Notes: a model not told the origin generated them from the sequence alone. A stretch of 5,274 bases of DNA from an archaeon (GCA_016550485.1 JABXGV010000065.1:1-5274), one strand, 5' to 3'; positions 1-5,080 are shown, counted from the stretch's first letter. Made by a program: numbers and translations.

Positions 1-309
1 AACCTTACCGCCAAGGGCGTGACCTATAAGCTGTAGCCCGTAGCAGATTCCCAGCACTGGTATCCCTGATTCCTTCTGCCAGTCGAACCAGCCCTTGGGG
101 AGATGGTAGCCCTCCTTCTCGTATACACTGCGGGGGCCACCAGAGAGAATGAAACCCTTTATTGACTGCTCTTTTAACTCTTTGACTGGAGTATCGTGAG
201 GGAGAATCTCAGCGTAAACACCTAGCTCCCTGATACTTCGAACAATGAGGTGGGTATACTGGCTCCCGAAATCGAGAACCACAATCCGGTCATGATGTAA
301 GGCTGTCAT
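1..309 (-). CDS. guaA: GMP synthase (glutamine-hydrolysing), glutaminase domain, N-terminal part
   Basis: This is the first 103 residues of a class I glutamine amidotransferase; the rest runs off the left edge. GMP synthase converts XMP to GMP in the cytoplasm, and this domain supplies ammonia from glutamine. Visible signatures are VLDFGSQYTHLIVR near residues 11-24 (the GuaA N-terminal strand and helix), ILSGGPRSVYE at 54-64 (oxyanion loop), and GICYGLQLIGHALGGKV at 87-103 with nucleophile Cys89. The GICYG-Q and GGP-SVY combination separates it from carbamoyl-phosphate synthase and anthranilate synthase glutaminases. The ATG at 309 is the first in-frame start after an upstream stop, and it sits about 28 bases below a good TATA element. 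I see no Shine-Dalgarno, so a leaderless transcript is likely. Archaea may carry a single fused GuaA or separate glutaminase and synthetase subunits; the truncation prevents choosing. DUF362 lies 62 bases upstream on the same strand. Confidence 0.93.
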   Translation of the reverse strand, partial: MTALHHDRIVVLDFGSQYTHLIVRSIRELGVYAEILPHDTPVKELKEQSIKGFILSGGPRSVYEKEGYHLPKGWFDWQKESGIPVLGICYGLQLIGHALGGKV

Positions 310-318
310 CAGGACTAG

Positions 319-370
319 TAAGTAAGGTGGTCTATTTTATTTTACTTCTTTCCAGCCCCGGTCTTACTTA
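319..370. repeat. 8-bp inverted repeat flanking the guaA promoter
   Basis: TAAGTAAG at 319-326 is the exact reverse complement of CTTACTTA at 363-370, with 36 bases between. The arms bracket the putative guaA TATA box: one lies between TATA and start codon, the other at the end of DUF362. It could be a two-half-site operator or a weak hairpin. Eight bases in AT-rich DNA can also arise by chance. Confidence 0.3.
333..353 (-). promoter_or_regulatory. Putative archaeal BRE/TATA promoter for guaA
   Basis: On the minus strand a purine-rich BRE-like stretch (GGAAAGAAG, 353-345) is followed directly by TAAAATAAAATA (344-333). The centre of the TATA element is about 29 bases upstream of the guaA ATG. 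With the usual archaeal spacing of 26-27 bases the transcript would start within a few bases of that ATG, giving a leaderless message. This is inferred from motif and spacing only. The gene could also be read through from DUF362 upstream. Confidence 0.5.
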
Positions 371-371
371 T

Positions 372-1568
372 CTATGGTCCCCATGGAGGCTTGCCCTCAT
401 CGACCTGTTTCAGCGTATAGCTTCTAGTCCCGAGGTCCAGTTTCTCAGCGTAGTCGAGTTGTGTTTGATGATGGAAGAAGGGTGTTCGGATACCCGTTGC
501 TCGGTCGGGCCATGGGCAAGCTGCGGAGAACTTGTCATCCCCGGGTTTCAATTCGCCCGCTGTTGAGGTGCTTATCGGTACCGCTTGGTTCACCATGTCG
601 AGACACGCAGCGTCGATGGCGACGGGATCACGGGAGGCAAATATACCAATATCAGGCACCAGGGCTTGCGGGGCAAAGGGTACGCAGTCGCAGGCTTCGC
701 TGATGTCGAGGGCCACGTTGATGTAGTAGATGCGGTCTTTCCCCACGCCCCGTATCACGCCAAGGGCATTTTCAATCATCCGCTCAACGGCACCCTCCTC
801 GCCCCAGTCGAAGCTAATCGCATCGGCTTTCGCGATGCGACGGCACACCGAGGCACAATGCACACACCTGATGCACCGGTTCATGTCAATCTCGATCTTG
901 GGGTCTACTGTGATACACCGGGTGGGGCACACCCGAATACAGGGCTTCGAGCATTCAGCACCCTTGCACTCCTCCGGATTCACTTGGGGACCACTCGGTG
1001 CATGCATCATCGCCTTGCTGTACTTGCCTACACAGCCAATCCCCAAGTTCTTGAGGGCGCCGCCCATTCCCGTTCCACCATGCCCCTTAAAGTGGGTGAA
1101 CATGATGACGATATCCGCATCGCGAAGTGCAGCCCCAACTGCCACCTTCTCCAGATGACTTCCCTTGATGGGGACATCAAAGGTATCGGTTCCCCAGTAT
1201 CCATCCAGCATGATAATGGGGGCGCCCATTGAGCCCATGGTGAAGCCATTGGCTGCTGCCATTCTCCCGTATTCAGCTGCGGTGCTTCGACCACCATAAA
1301 GCCCGGTGCCATACCCAAGACCACAAGACTCGGCAAGAATAGGCAGAGCCTCTTTGCTTTTCACCAGGTCCACTATTTTCCGGAGCAGCGCGGGGCGCAG
1401 GTGCATCAGGTTTCCGTAGTTCCCGAAGTGGGTCTTGATGATGACCCGGTGGTTTTTCTGTACTGCCTTGCTGAGCCCAGACTTCTTCCAGAGCAATTCT
1501 AGCTTGTCTAGCATTGAGTATCGTGGCCAGACTTTCCGATCTACATACATTACCTTGGATTTTGCCAT
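372..1568 (-). CDS. DUF362 family iron-sulfur protein with two ferredoxin-type clusters
   Basis: A 398-residue protein, complete and of normal family length. The DUF362 fold is seen in three blocks: the N-terminal part around IIKTHFGNYGN (43-53), the central FTHFKGHGGTGMGGALKNLG (157-176) followed by a GCVGKYSKAMMH block, and the C-terminal DIGIFASRDPVAIDAACLD (306-324). Inserted between the second and third blocks is a cysteine-rich ferredoxin segment. Cys201, 206, 210 and 214 follow C-x4-C-x3-C-x3-C-P, with a further Cys218. Cys232, 235, 238 and 242 follow C-x2-C-x2-C-x3-C. Two [4Fe-4S] clusters are therefore likely. Members of this family are common in anaerobic archaea and bacteria, and their reaction is generally unassigned; a cytoplasmic electron-transfer or Fe-S role is inferred. 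No signal peptide is visible. The ATG at 1568 gives the natural N-terminus MAKSKVMYVD; a TTG four codons upstream (1580) is an alternative. Confidence 0.88.
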   Translation of the reverse strand: MAKSKVMYVDRKVWPRYSMLDKLELLWKKSGLSKAVQKNHRVIIKTHFGNYGNLMHLRPALLRKIVDLVKSKEALPILAESCGLGYGTGLYGGRSTAAEYGRMAAANGFTMGSMGAPIIMLDGYWGTDTFDVPIKGSHLEKVAVGAALRDADIVIMFTHFKGHGGTGMGGALKNLGIGCVGKYSKAMMHAPSGPQVNPEECKGAECSKPCIRVCPTRCITVDPKIEIDMNRCIRCVHCASVCRRIAKADAISFDWGEEGAVERMIENALGVIRGVGKDRIYYINVALDISEACDCVPFAPQALVPDIGIFASRDPVAIDAACLDMVNQAVPISTSTAGELKPGDDKFSAACPWPDRATGIRTPFFHHQTQLDYAEKLDLGTRSYTLKQVDEGKPPWGP

Positions 1569-1580
1569 TGAATCCAACAA

Positions 1581-1702
1581 CCTTGTTTCAGAATATTCAC
1601 TATCTTGTATCGTCCTCTATTATCAGCTTTATCAAAGTAGCACTCTACCTACTTTTCCTAGTTTACATGCTCCCTTTTTCTGTTTGCTCTTTCCTTTCTG
1701 GT
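1581..1702. other. Divergent intergenic spacer between DUF362 and phosphoesterase genes
   Basis: An AT-rich, pyrimidine-heavy stretch with no supported gene. It must hold the promoter of the minus-strand DUF362 gene. The palindrome GAATATTC at 1591-1598 is about 27 bases from the DUF362 ATG at 1568 and is the best-placed AT element, but it is a weak match to an archaeal TATA box. A second candidate is GATAATAG (minus strand, near 1609-1616). Confidence 0.35.
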
Positions 1703-1718
1703 CCAAAACCTTTAGTAG
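1703..1718 (+). promoter_or_regulatory. Putative BRE/TATA promoter for the phosphoesterase
   Basis: CCAAAACC (1703-1710), which is BRE-like, is followed by TTTAGTAG (1711-1718). The TATA centre lies about 27 bases above the ATG at 1742, so the predicted transcript start falls at or next to that codon. This agrees with the lack of a Shine-Dalgarno. It is a motif-and-spacing inference. Confidence 0.4.
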
Positions 1719-1741
1719 AGAGGCTGCTACGATGGTTAGTC

Positions 1742-2338
1742 ATGCAGGTGCTGGTGTTCGGTGATCTTCATGCAGACAGAGCTGCTACTGAAACAGTCGC
1801 CGAGAGGCTGAAGACTGTGGATTACGGGTTTTGTCTCGGTGACCTCAGCCAATGGGGACGCGGTCTACGGGAGACAGCTGCACTTCTTGATGTGGGAACA
1901 GACCTTTACCTCCTTCCAGGGAATCATGAGACCGAAAAGGAACTGGAGCAGATATGCAGGGATTATCCCAGTTTTCACCTCTTGCACGGCAAGCACATCG
2001 CCCTCGGTGAAACGAACGTTGCGGGTCTTGGTGGTGGCAGGGAGGGGGGTATTGGCCGATTTCTCCTCAGCGATAAAGAAACAGCACAGATACTAGCTCA
2101 GTTCCGAGGATTACCCAGCCTCGTCATGGTCACCCACTGCCCTCCCTTTGAAACGGCAGTGGATCTGACCTGGGGCAATAAACACATTGGCTCCCCGCCC
2201 CTCCGCCAGTTCATCCTAGACGAACAACCCACGGCAGTCTATTCTGGGCATGTTCACGAACGAAGAGGCGAAACAGACAAGCTCGGCACCACCAAGCTTA
2301 TATCGGTGGGTTCTGAAGGCATTTTCCTAGACATTTGA
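1742..2338 (+). CDS. Calcineurin-like metallophosphoesterase
   Basis: A compact 198-residue phosphoesterase carrying every metal-binding motif of the calcineurin-like fold in order: GDLH (Asp8, His10), GD (Gly33-Asp34), GNHE (60-63), THCPP (His132) and GHVH (169-172). These ligate a two-metal centre that hydrolyses phosphomono- or phosphodiesters. The HCPP followed by GS--LR-FI and GHVHERRG resembles small archaeal/bacterial phosphodiesterase-like members related to the 239AB/MPPED group; the substrate cannot be told. The frame stays open upstream to 1514, but that stretch translates to a low-complexity hydrophobic sequence overlapping the DUF362 start. MQVLVFGDLH at 1742 is the usual family N-terminus, the first strand leading straight into the D-x-H motif. 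No Shine-Dalgarno is visible; a TATA-like element 28 bases upstream suggests leaderless expression. It is divergent from DUF362. Confidence 0.88.
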   Translation: MQVLVFGDLHADRAATETVAERLKTVDYGFCLGDLSQWGRGLRETAALLDVGTDLYLLPGNHETEKELEQICRDYPSFHLLHGKHIALGETNVAGLGGGREGGIGRFLLSDKETAQILAQFRGLPSLVMVTHCPPFETAVDLTWGNKHIGSPPLRQFILDEQPTAVYSGHVHERRGETDKLGTTKLISVGSEGIFLDI

Positions 2339-2353
2339 GTCCAAGTTGGGGCG

Positions 2354-2370
2354 TCGAATAGATTTTAAGC
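2354..2370 (+). promoter_or_regulatory. Putative BRE/TATA promoter for the zinc-finger gene
   Basis: CGAATAGATTTTAAGC contains a BRE-like CGAA followed by a TTTTAAG box. The predicted transcript start is near 2392, giving a leader of about 50 bases that contains the Shine-Dalgarno at 2432-2438. It begins 16 bases after the phosphoesterase stop codon, so the zinc finger probably has its own unit. Confidence 0.35.
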
Positions 2371-2431
2371 TGAGAATTCTAAGTAATGATAGAGAAGTGT
2401 TCGTTCCGCAGCCATTGGAGTATCGACTTCG

Positions 2432-2438
2432 AAAGGAG
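2432..2438 (+). promoter_or_regulatory. Strong Shine-Dalgarno (AAAGGAG)
   Basis: AAAGGAG lies 5 bases before the ATG at 2444 and 8 bases before the second ATG at 2447. It is among the clearest ribosome-binding sites in the window and supports translation of the short zinc-finger ORF. Either of the two adjacent ATGs could be used. Confidence 0.7.
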
Positions 2439-2443
2439 AAGCA

Positions 2444-2671
2444 ATGATGAATGCTGAAGAAACCGCTGAAGGTTCTACGGAAGCTCCTACTGAAGAGCTC
2501 TGCCGTGTATGCTTAAAGCCAGTCACAACGCCGTTTAAGTGCTCAGAATGCTATAGCGTGTTCCATAAAACGTGCATCACGCACGAGAAAGGTAGATTCA
2601 GAAAGAAGAAAGTCTTTGTATGTAGCGTGTGTGGTCACTCTTCATCATCCTTTGAAATGAGGGTCGGCTAG
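2444..2671 (+). CDS. Small stand-alone PHD/RING-like (C4HC3) zinc-finger protein
   Basis: A 75-residue protein with an acidic, probably disordered N-terminus (residues 1-18, rich in Glu and Thr) followed by one zinc-binding module. The ligands are Cys20, Cys23, Cys33, Cys36, His41, Cys44, Cys60 and Cys63: C-x2-C-x9-C-x2-C-x4-H-x2-C-x15-C-x2-C. The histidine in the fifth position and the aromatic Phe58 two residues before the seventh ligand match the PHD-finger pattern. RING-CH also shares C4HC3, and the central C-x2-C-x4-H-x2-C resembles C1 domains, so the fold is cross-brace or treble-clef but not settled. A basic stretch (RFRKKK, 51-56) lies in the long loop. The predicted role is protein or peptide binding, or, if RING-like, ubiquitin-type ligase function; neither is shown. 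The start is fixed by a strong Shine-Dalgarno. Neighbours give no functional clue. Confidence 0.8.
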   Translation: MMNAEETAEGSTEAPTEELCRVCLKPVTTPFKCSECYSVFHKTCITHEKGRFRKKKVFVCSVCGHSSSSFEMRVG

Positions 2672-2728
2672 ACACACTTGGTGCGCCACGCTCTCAAGAT
2701 TCCAAGTCTACCCATCAGGTGGAGTAGG

Positions 2729-3027
2729 CTATAGCACCTTTAGTTTTGCTGCCGCTTGTTTTATCAAATCAGGGGCATGAGGTAAGCTAGCAGTAGAAAG
2801 AGCCATCGCACGGTAAACGGAAAAACGGGCTCTCTCGATTTTGAGCTTCTTACAAACAGCGCTCACGAAGGCGTCGGTATCACCCTTGTACCTTGTTTTT
2901 CACAACCGCTTCCGCAAAGACTACAGAGCTGATTCCTAGCTCACGTTCTCGACGTAGACGCAAGCCGCATCTTAGCTAGGGCAAGGAATAGCGCCTGTCC
3001 TGCAAACCAGTGATCTAGTCCATATGC
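2729..3027 (-). pseudogene. Decayed gene tail carrying two single-base frameshifts
   Basis: No intact ORF exists here, but three minus-strand segments read as one protein. Segment 1 (3027 to about 2965) gives AYGLDHWFAGQALFLALAKMR. Segment 2 (about 2960 to 2892) gives RRERELGISSVVFAEAVVK. Segment 3 (2899 to 2729) runs from KGDTDAFVSAVCKK through YRAMALSTASLPHAPD and ends AAAKLKVL and TAG. Each join needs one base skipped; the second falls on an AAAAA run at 2896-2900. Composition is helix-like, alanine- and lysine-rich, and reads as real coding sequence. I do not recognise the family. There is no start codon or N-terminal domain; segment 1 begins just after a TGA at 3028-3030 and overlaps the end of the 71-residue gene upstream. 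It may be a relic, or a live gene broken by assembly errors in homopolymers. Confidence 0.5.
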
Positions 3028-3230
3028 TCAATGAGTATGCTGTGTCCTGAGTATCCGACGGCTCGCCACCCAAATTTGGCAAGAAAATTCATGGCTTCTG
3101 TGAGCTTCTCCCAAATTTGACTAAAGGAGGATTGATAAAGAATAACGTATTTTGCTGTCAGGTCTTCAGGCTTGGCTTTTCCCTTCAGAAGGGAATCTGC
3201 TGACACTGAGTAAATTTCTTTCATAGTCAT
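3015..3230 (-). CDS. Small hypothetical protein, DUF4177-like
   Basis: A 71-residue protein of unknown function. Residues 26-68 follow the plan of DUF4177-type small proteins: a strand (KYVILYQ, 27-33), an amphipathic helix (residues 36-52 containing IWEKLTEAMNFLAK), the turn FGWRAVGYSG (53-62), and a final strand (HSILIEH, 63-69). The GW-x-V-x-Y-S-G turn and closing strand are the most telling. The frame is open further upstream to 3311, but ATG 3230 is preferred: a TATA sequence sits about 28 bases before it, and the upstream residues overlap the divergent acetyltransferase leader and look non-coding. The next ATG at 3224 is an alternative. No Shine-Dalgarno is seen. It is divergent from the GNAT array. 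The family match is by eye, so moderate. Confidence 0.6.
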   Translation of the reverse strand: MTMKEIYSVSADSLLKGKAKPEDLTAKYVILYQSSFSQIWEKLTEAMNFLAKFGWRAVGYSGHSILIEHMD

Positions 3231-3251
3231 CGTTCTTAAACTACAATTTTG

Positions 3252-3265
3252 CCGATATATTTTTT
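3252..3265. promoter_or_regulatory. AT-rich TATA region between divergent genes
   Basis: The sequence CCGATATATTTTTT can act as a TATA box in both directions. Read on the minus strand (AAAAAATATATCGG) its centre lies about 28 bases before ATG 3230 of the small DUF4177-like gene, predicting a leaderless transcript. Read on the plus strand it would place a transcript start near 3285, giving the first acetyltransferase a leader of about 87 bases containing its GGTG site. This is inferred from motif and spacing. Confidence 0.45.
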
Positions 3266-3359
3266 CACTACTACCACTCAACTCGGGTTCATCAACGAAG
3301 AGAAGACCCATAATAGAGAAAGAGTTATGTTACTCGCAGGTATTCCTGAGAGAGATTGC

Positions 3360-3363
3360 GGTG
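3360..3363 (+). promoter_or_regulatory. GGTG ribosome-binding site, acetyltransferase 1
   Basis: GGTG, part of the archaeal anti-Shine-Dalgarno complement GGAGGTGAT, lies 8 bases before ATG 3372. It favours this start over the upstream in-frame ATG at 3327, which would add 15 residues absent from the other two paralogs. Confidence 0.5.
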
Positions 3364-3371
3364 TTATCATC

Positions 3372-3908
3372 ATGTTGAAAGGGAAACGCGTCACCCTGCG
3401 TGGGGTAGAACTCACAGATGTGGAGGAGATTCTCAAACATTTCAATGACCTTGAAATCCGCCAATTCCTGGGAGAAGCCATCCCCATTGCCAAGCCTGAG
3501 GAAGAGGAGTGGGTCCGGAGCACTTGGGCACAGCGGCGCGAAGGTAGGGCGCACGTCTTTGGCATCGAGTTCAACGAAACCCAACAACTGATTGGGACAT
3601 GCGGTCTCCACGCCATCAGCCCTATTCATCGCAGCACCGAACTCGGGATTGCGGTCTGGAACAAAGACTACTGGGGGAAGGGGCTGGGCACCGAAGCCCT
3701 CCGCCTCCTACTCGACTACGCTTTTAACCAGCTGAACTTGCACCGTGTCTGGCTGAGGGTCATCGAAGACAATGAACGGGCCATCCATATCTACCTGAAA
3801 GTAGGCTTCCAGCACACCGGGCGCCTACGGCAATGCGTGTTCAAACAGGGCGGCTATCAAGACCTTCTCATCATGGACATACTCGAAGACGAATACCACA
3901 AAGAATGA
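3372..3908 (+). CDS. GNAT N-acetyltransferase 1 (RimJ/RimL/SpeG type)
   Basis: A 178-residue GNAT acetyltransferase, first of three tandem paralogs. It should transfer acetyl from acetyl-CoA to an amine (protein N-terminus, polyamine or small molecule); the substrate is not shown. The opening GKRVTLRGVEL is the usual first strand of the RimJ/RimL group. YWGKGLGTEA (100-109) is the acetyl-CoA pyrophosphate loop. Asn134, Tyr141 and GF (145-146) in the NERAIHIYLKVGF motif match the C-terminal CoA-side motif, and Tyr141 is the candidate general acid. NLHRVWLRV and GRLRQ-F--GGYQDLLIMDIL resemble SpeG-like and RimL-like tails. It is a single complete domain of normal length. Start at 3372 is fixed by gapless alignment with the paralogs and by the GGTG site. 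The frame is open upstream to 3249. Its TGA is in frame with gene 2. Confidence 0.88.
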   Translation: MLKGKRVTLRGVELTDVEEILKHFNDLEIRQFLGEAIPIAKPEEEEWVRSTWAQRREGRAHVFGIEFNETQQLIGTCGLHAISPIHRSTELGIAVWNKDYWGKGLGTEALRLLLDYAFNQLNLHRVWLRVIEDNERAIHIYLKVGFQHTGRLRQCVFKQGGYQDLLIMDILEDEYHKE

Positions 3909-3924
3909 CCTCATTGGACCAGCT

Positions 3925-3928
3925 GGTG
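3925..3928 (+). promoter_or_regulatory. GGTG ribosome-binding site, acetyltransferase 2
   Basis: GGTG lies 7 bases before the GTG at 3936, the same site and almost the same spacing as in gene 1. It supports GTG as a genuine start rather than read-through from gene 1. Confidence 0.45.
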
Positions 3929-3935
3929 TGCGCCT

Positions 3936-4490
3936 GTGATTCGAGGAAAATACGTCACTCTACGGGGATTAGAACTCATCGATGCCCCCGAAATCGTGCG
4001 CCGCTACAACGACCTGGAGGTACGACGGTTCCTCCTCTCCGTTGTACCCATCTCCCTGGAAGAGGAGCGAGACCGGATCAAGCGAAGCTGGGAACTTCGC
4101 AGAAAAGGCGAATATTACATGTTTGGTATCGAACTCAACAAGCCCAAAAGGTTGATTGGAACCTGCGGGCTGGAACGTGTGAGCCATATCCATCGACGTG
4201 CGGAGGTGAGTATCGCCATATTCAACAAGACCTACTGGGACCAAGGACTGGGCACCGAAGCTACCCAGCTACTGCTCCACTTCGGGTTCAATCTACTCAA
4301 CCTCCACAGCATCTGGCTCGCCGTCTTTGAAGACAACCGGCGAGCCCAACACATCTACGGGAAAGTGGGATTCCAGCGGGTGGGGACGCGCCGCCAAGCC
4401 ATCTTCCGCGACGGACGCTATATAGATATGTACCTCTACGACATTCTAGCAGAGGAGTATCGCCACCAACTGGAGCGTGGAACAGCCTGA
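3936..4490 (+). CDS. GNAT N-acetyltransferase 2 (RimJ/RimL/SpeG type), GTG start
   Basis: A 184-residue paralog, about half identical to gene 1 (93 of 178 by hand count) and somewhat closer to gene 3 (105 of 178), with no gaps. It keeps the CoA loop YWDQGLGTEA (100-109), with Gln in place of Lys at position 103, and the C-terminal motif with Asn134, Tyr141 and GF at 145-146. Nothing catalytic is missing, so it should be active. There is no ATG near the homologous N-terminus; the first codon is GTG, aligned exactly with the ATG of gene 1. The nine codons back to the TGA of gene 1 are open and in the same frame. The C-terminus is six residues longer than gene 1, ending in ERGTA, and its stop overlaps the start of gene 3. 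Substrate unknown; divergence in the 35-60 helical region suggests different specificity. Confidence 0.87.
   Translation: MIRGKYVTLRGLELIDAPEIVRRYNDLEVRRFLLSVVPISLEEERDRIKRSWELRRKGEYYMFGIELNKPKRLIGTCGLERVSHIHRRAEVSIAIFNKTYWDQGLGTEATQLLLHFGFNLLNLHSIWLAVFEDNRRAQHIYGKVGFQRVGTRRQAIFRDGRYIDMYLYDILAEEYRHQLERGTA
4471..4475 (+). promoter_or_regulatory. Possible Shine-Dalgarno TGGAG, acetyltransferase 3
   Basis: TGGAG lies 11 bases before the proposed CTG start at 4487, inside the end of gene 2. The spacing is slightly long. With the CTGA overlap it suggests coupled translation by ribosomes finishing gene 2. Confidence 0.3.
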
Positions 4491-5044
4491 TAACAGGAAA
4501 ACGTGTCACCCTACGAGGGCTAGAGCTCGAAGACGCACCAGTAATCGCCTTGCACTATAACGACTGGGAGTTACGCCGATTCCTCAACGCGATTGTCCCG
4601 GTCTCCAAGGAGGAAGAGGAGGACTGGATTAGAAGTACTTGGGAGGAGCGCCGCAAAGGCACCAGCTACGTCTTCGCCATCGAGGTAAACAGGTCCAAGC
4701 TCCTTGTCGGGGGCTGTGCCCTGACCGGGGTGAGCATCACCAACCGTAGCGCCAGCTTCGGCATCGCCCTCTACAACAAGACCTACTGGAACAAAGGTTA
4801 CGGCACCGAAGCCACACAGCTCATGCTCAGTTATGGCTTCAACCAACTCAACCTCTACCGCATCCACCTCACCGTCTTCGAATTCAATGAACGGGCACGA
4901 CATGTCTATGAGAAAGTCGGATTCACACAGGTAGGCCTTCACCGCCAGGCGCTCTTCCGCAACGGACGCTACTGGGACATCTACATTATGGATTTTCTCG
5001 CAAAAGAATACCGTAAGCGCTATCCGCAGCAAGAAAAGTTATAG
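4487..5044 (+). CDS. GNAT N-acetyltransferase 3 (RimJ/RimL/SpeG type), probable CTG start
   Basis: A 185-residue paralog when begun at CTG 4487. From there the translation LITGKRVTLRGLELEDAP aligns residue for residue with the starts of genes 1 and 2 and supplies the first strand of the fold. No ATG, GTG or TTG occurs in frame before TTG 4550, and starting there would delete 21 conserved residues. Motifs are intact: CoA loop YWNKGYGTEA, Asn134, Tyr141 and GF at 145-146, and tail FRNGRYWDIYIMDFL. Gene 2 stops at TGA 4488-4490, so start and stop overlap as CTGA. Alternatives are a -1 frameshift fusing genes 2 and 3, initiation at ATA 4490, TTG 4550 with a truncated domain, or a lost start. The coding sequence shows no other damage, which argues for expression. 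Confidence 0.83.
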   Translation: MITGKRVTLRGLELEDAPVIALHYNDWELRRFLNAIVPVSKEEEEDWIRSTWEERRKGTSYVFAIEVNRSKLLVGGCALTGVSITNRSASFGIALYNKTYWNKGYGTEATQLMLSYGFNQLNLYRIHLTVFEFNERARHVYEKVGFTQVGLHRQALFRNGRYWDIYIMDFLAKEYRKRYPQQEKL

Positions 5045-5069
5045 CCCAAAAGGGTGAAGGTACAAACTT

Positions 5070-5073
5070 GGAG
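5070..5073 (+). promoter_or_regulatory. Shine-Dalgarno GGAG of the membrane-protein gene
   Basis: GGAG sits 7 bases before ATG 5081, an ordinary spacing. It supports that start. A second purine block, GGGTGAAGG, lies further upstream at 5052-5060 but is too far to serve this ATG. Confidence 0.6.
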
Positions 5074-5080
5074 AGATTTT

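Noticed and set aside
585..1232. Long plus-strand ORF (215 codons) opposite the DUF362 gene
   Set aside because: It lies entirely antisense to DUF362, whose protein matches a known family throughout; the antisense translation shows no domain and is a by-product of codon use.
1514..1741. Upstream 76-codon extension of the phosphoesterase with hydrophobic stretches resembling a membrane anchor
   Set aside because: It overlaps the DUF362 start, reads as pyrimidine-rich intergenic DNA, and the MQVLVFGDLH start with a well-spaced TATA element gives the normal family N-terminus.
3179..3195. Near-perfect palindrome TTCCCTTC-A-GAAGGGAA
   Set aside because: It lies inside the coding region of the 71-residue gene and encodes part of SLLKGK. 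The one-base centre makes a poor hairpin, there is no T-run, and no second copy was seen.
3249..3371. N-terminal extension of acetyltransferase 1, including an alternative ATG at 3327
   Set aside because: Neither paralog has such residues, the extension crosses the probable promoter, and a GGTG site points to ATG 3372. The 3327 start remains possible but less likely.
3833..4330. Plus-strand 165-codon ORF across the junction of acetyltransferases 1 and 2
   Set aside because: It is an arginine- and proline-rich out-of-frame shadow of two well-supported genes.
4571..5032. Minus-strand 153-codon ORF opposite acetyltransferase 3, and similar ones opposite genes 1 and 2
   Set aside because: All three are antisense shadows of the conserved GNAT genes; their sequences show no recognisable domain.
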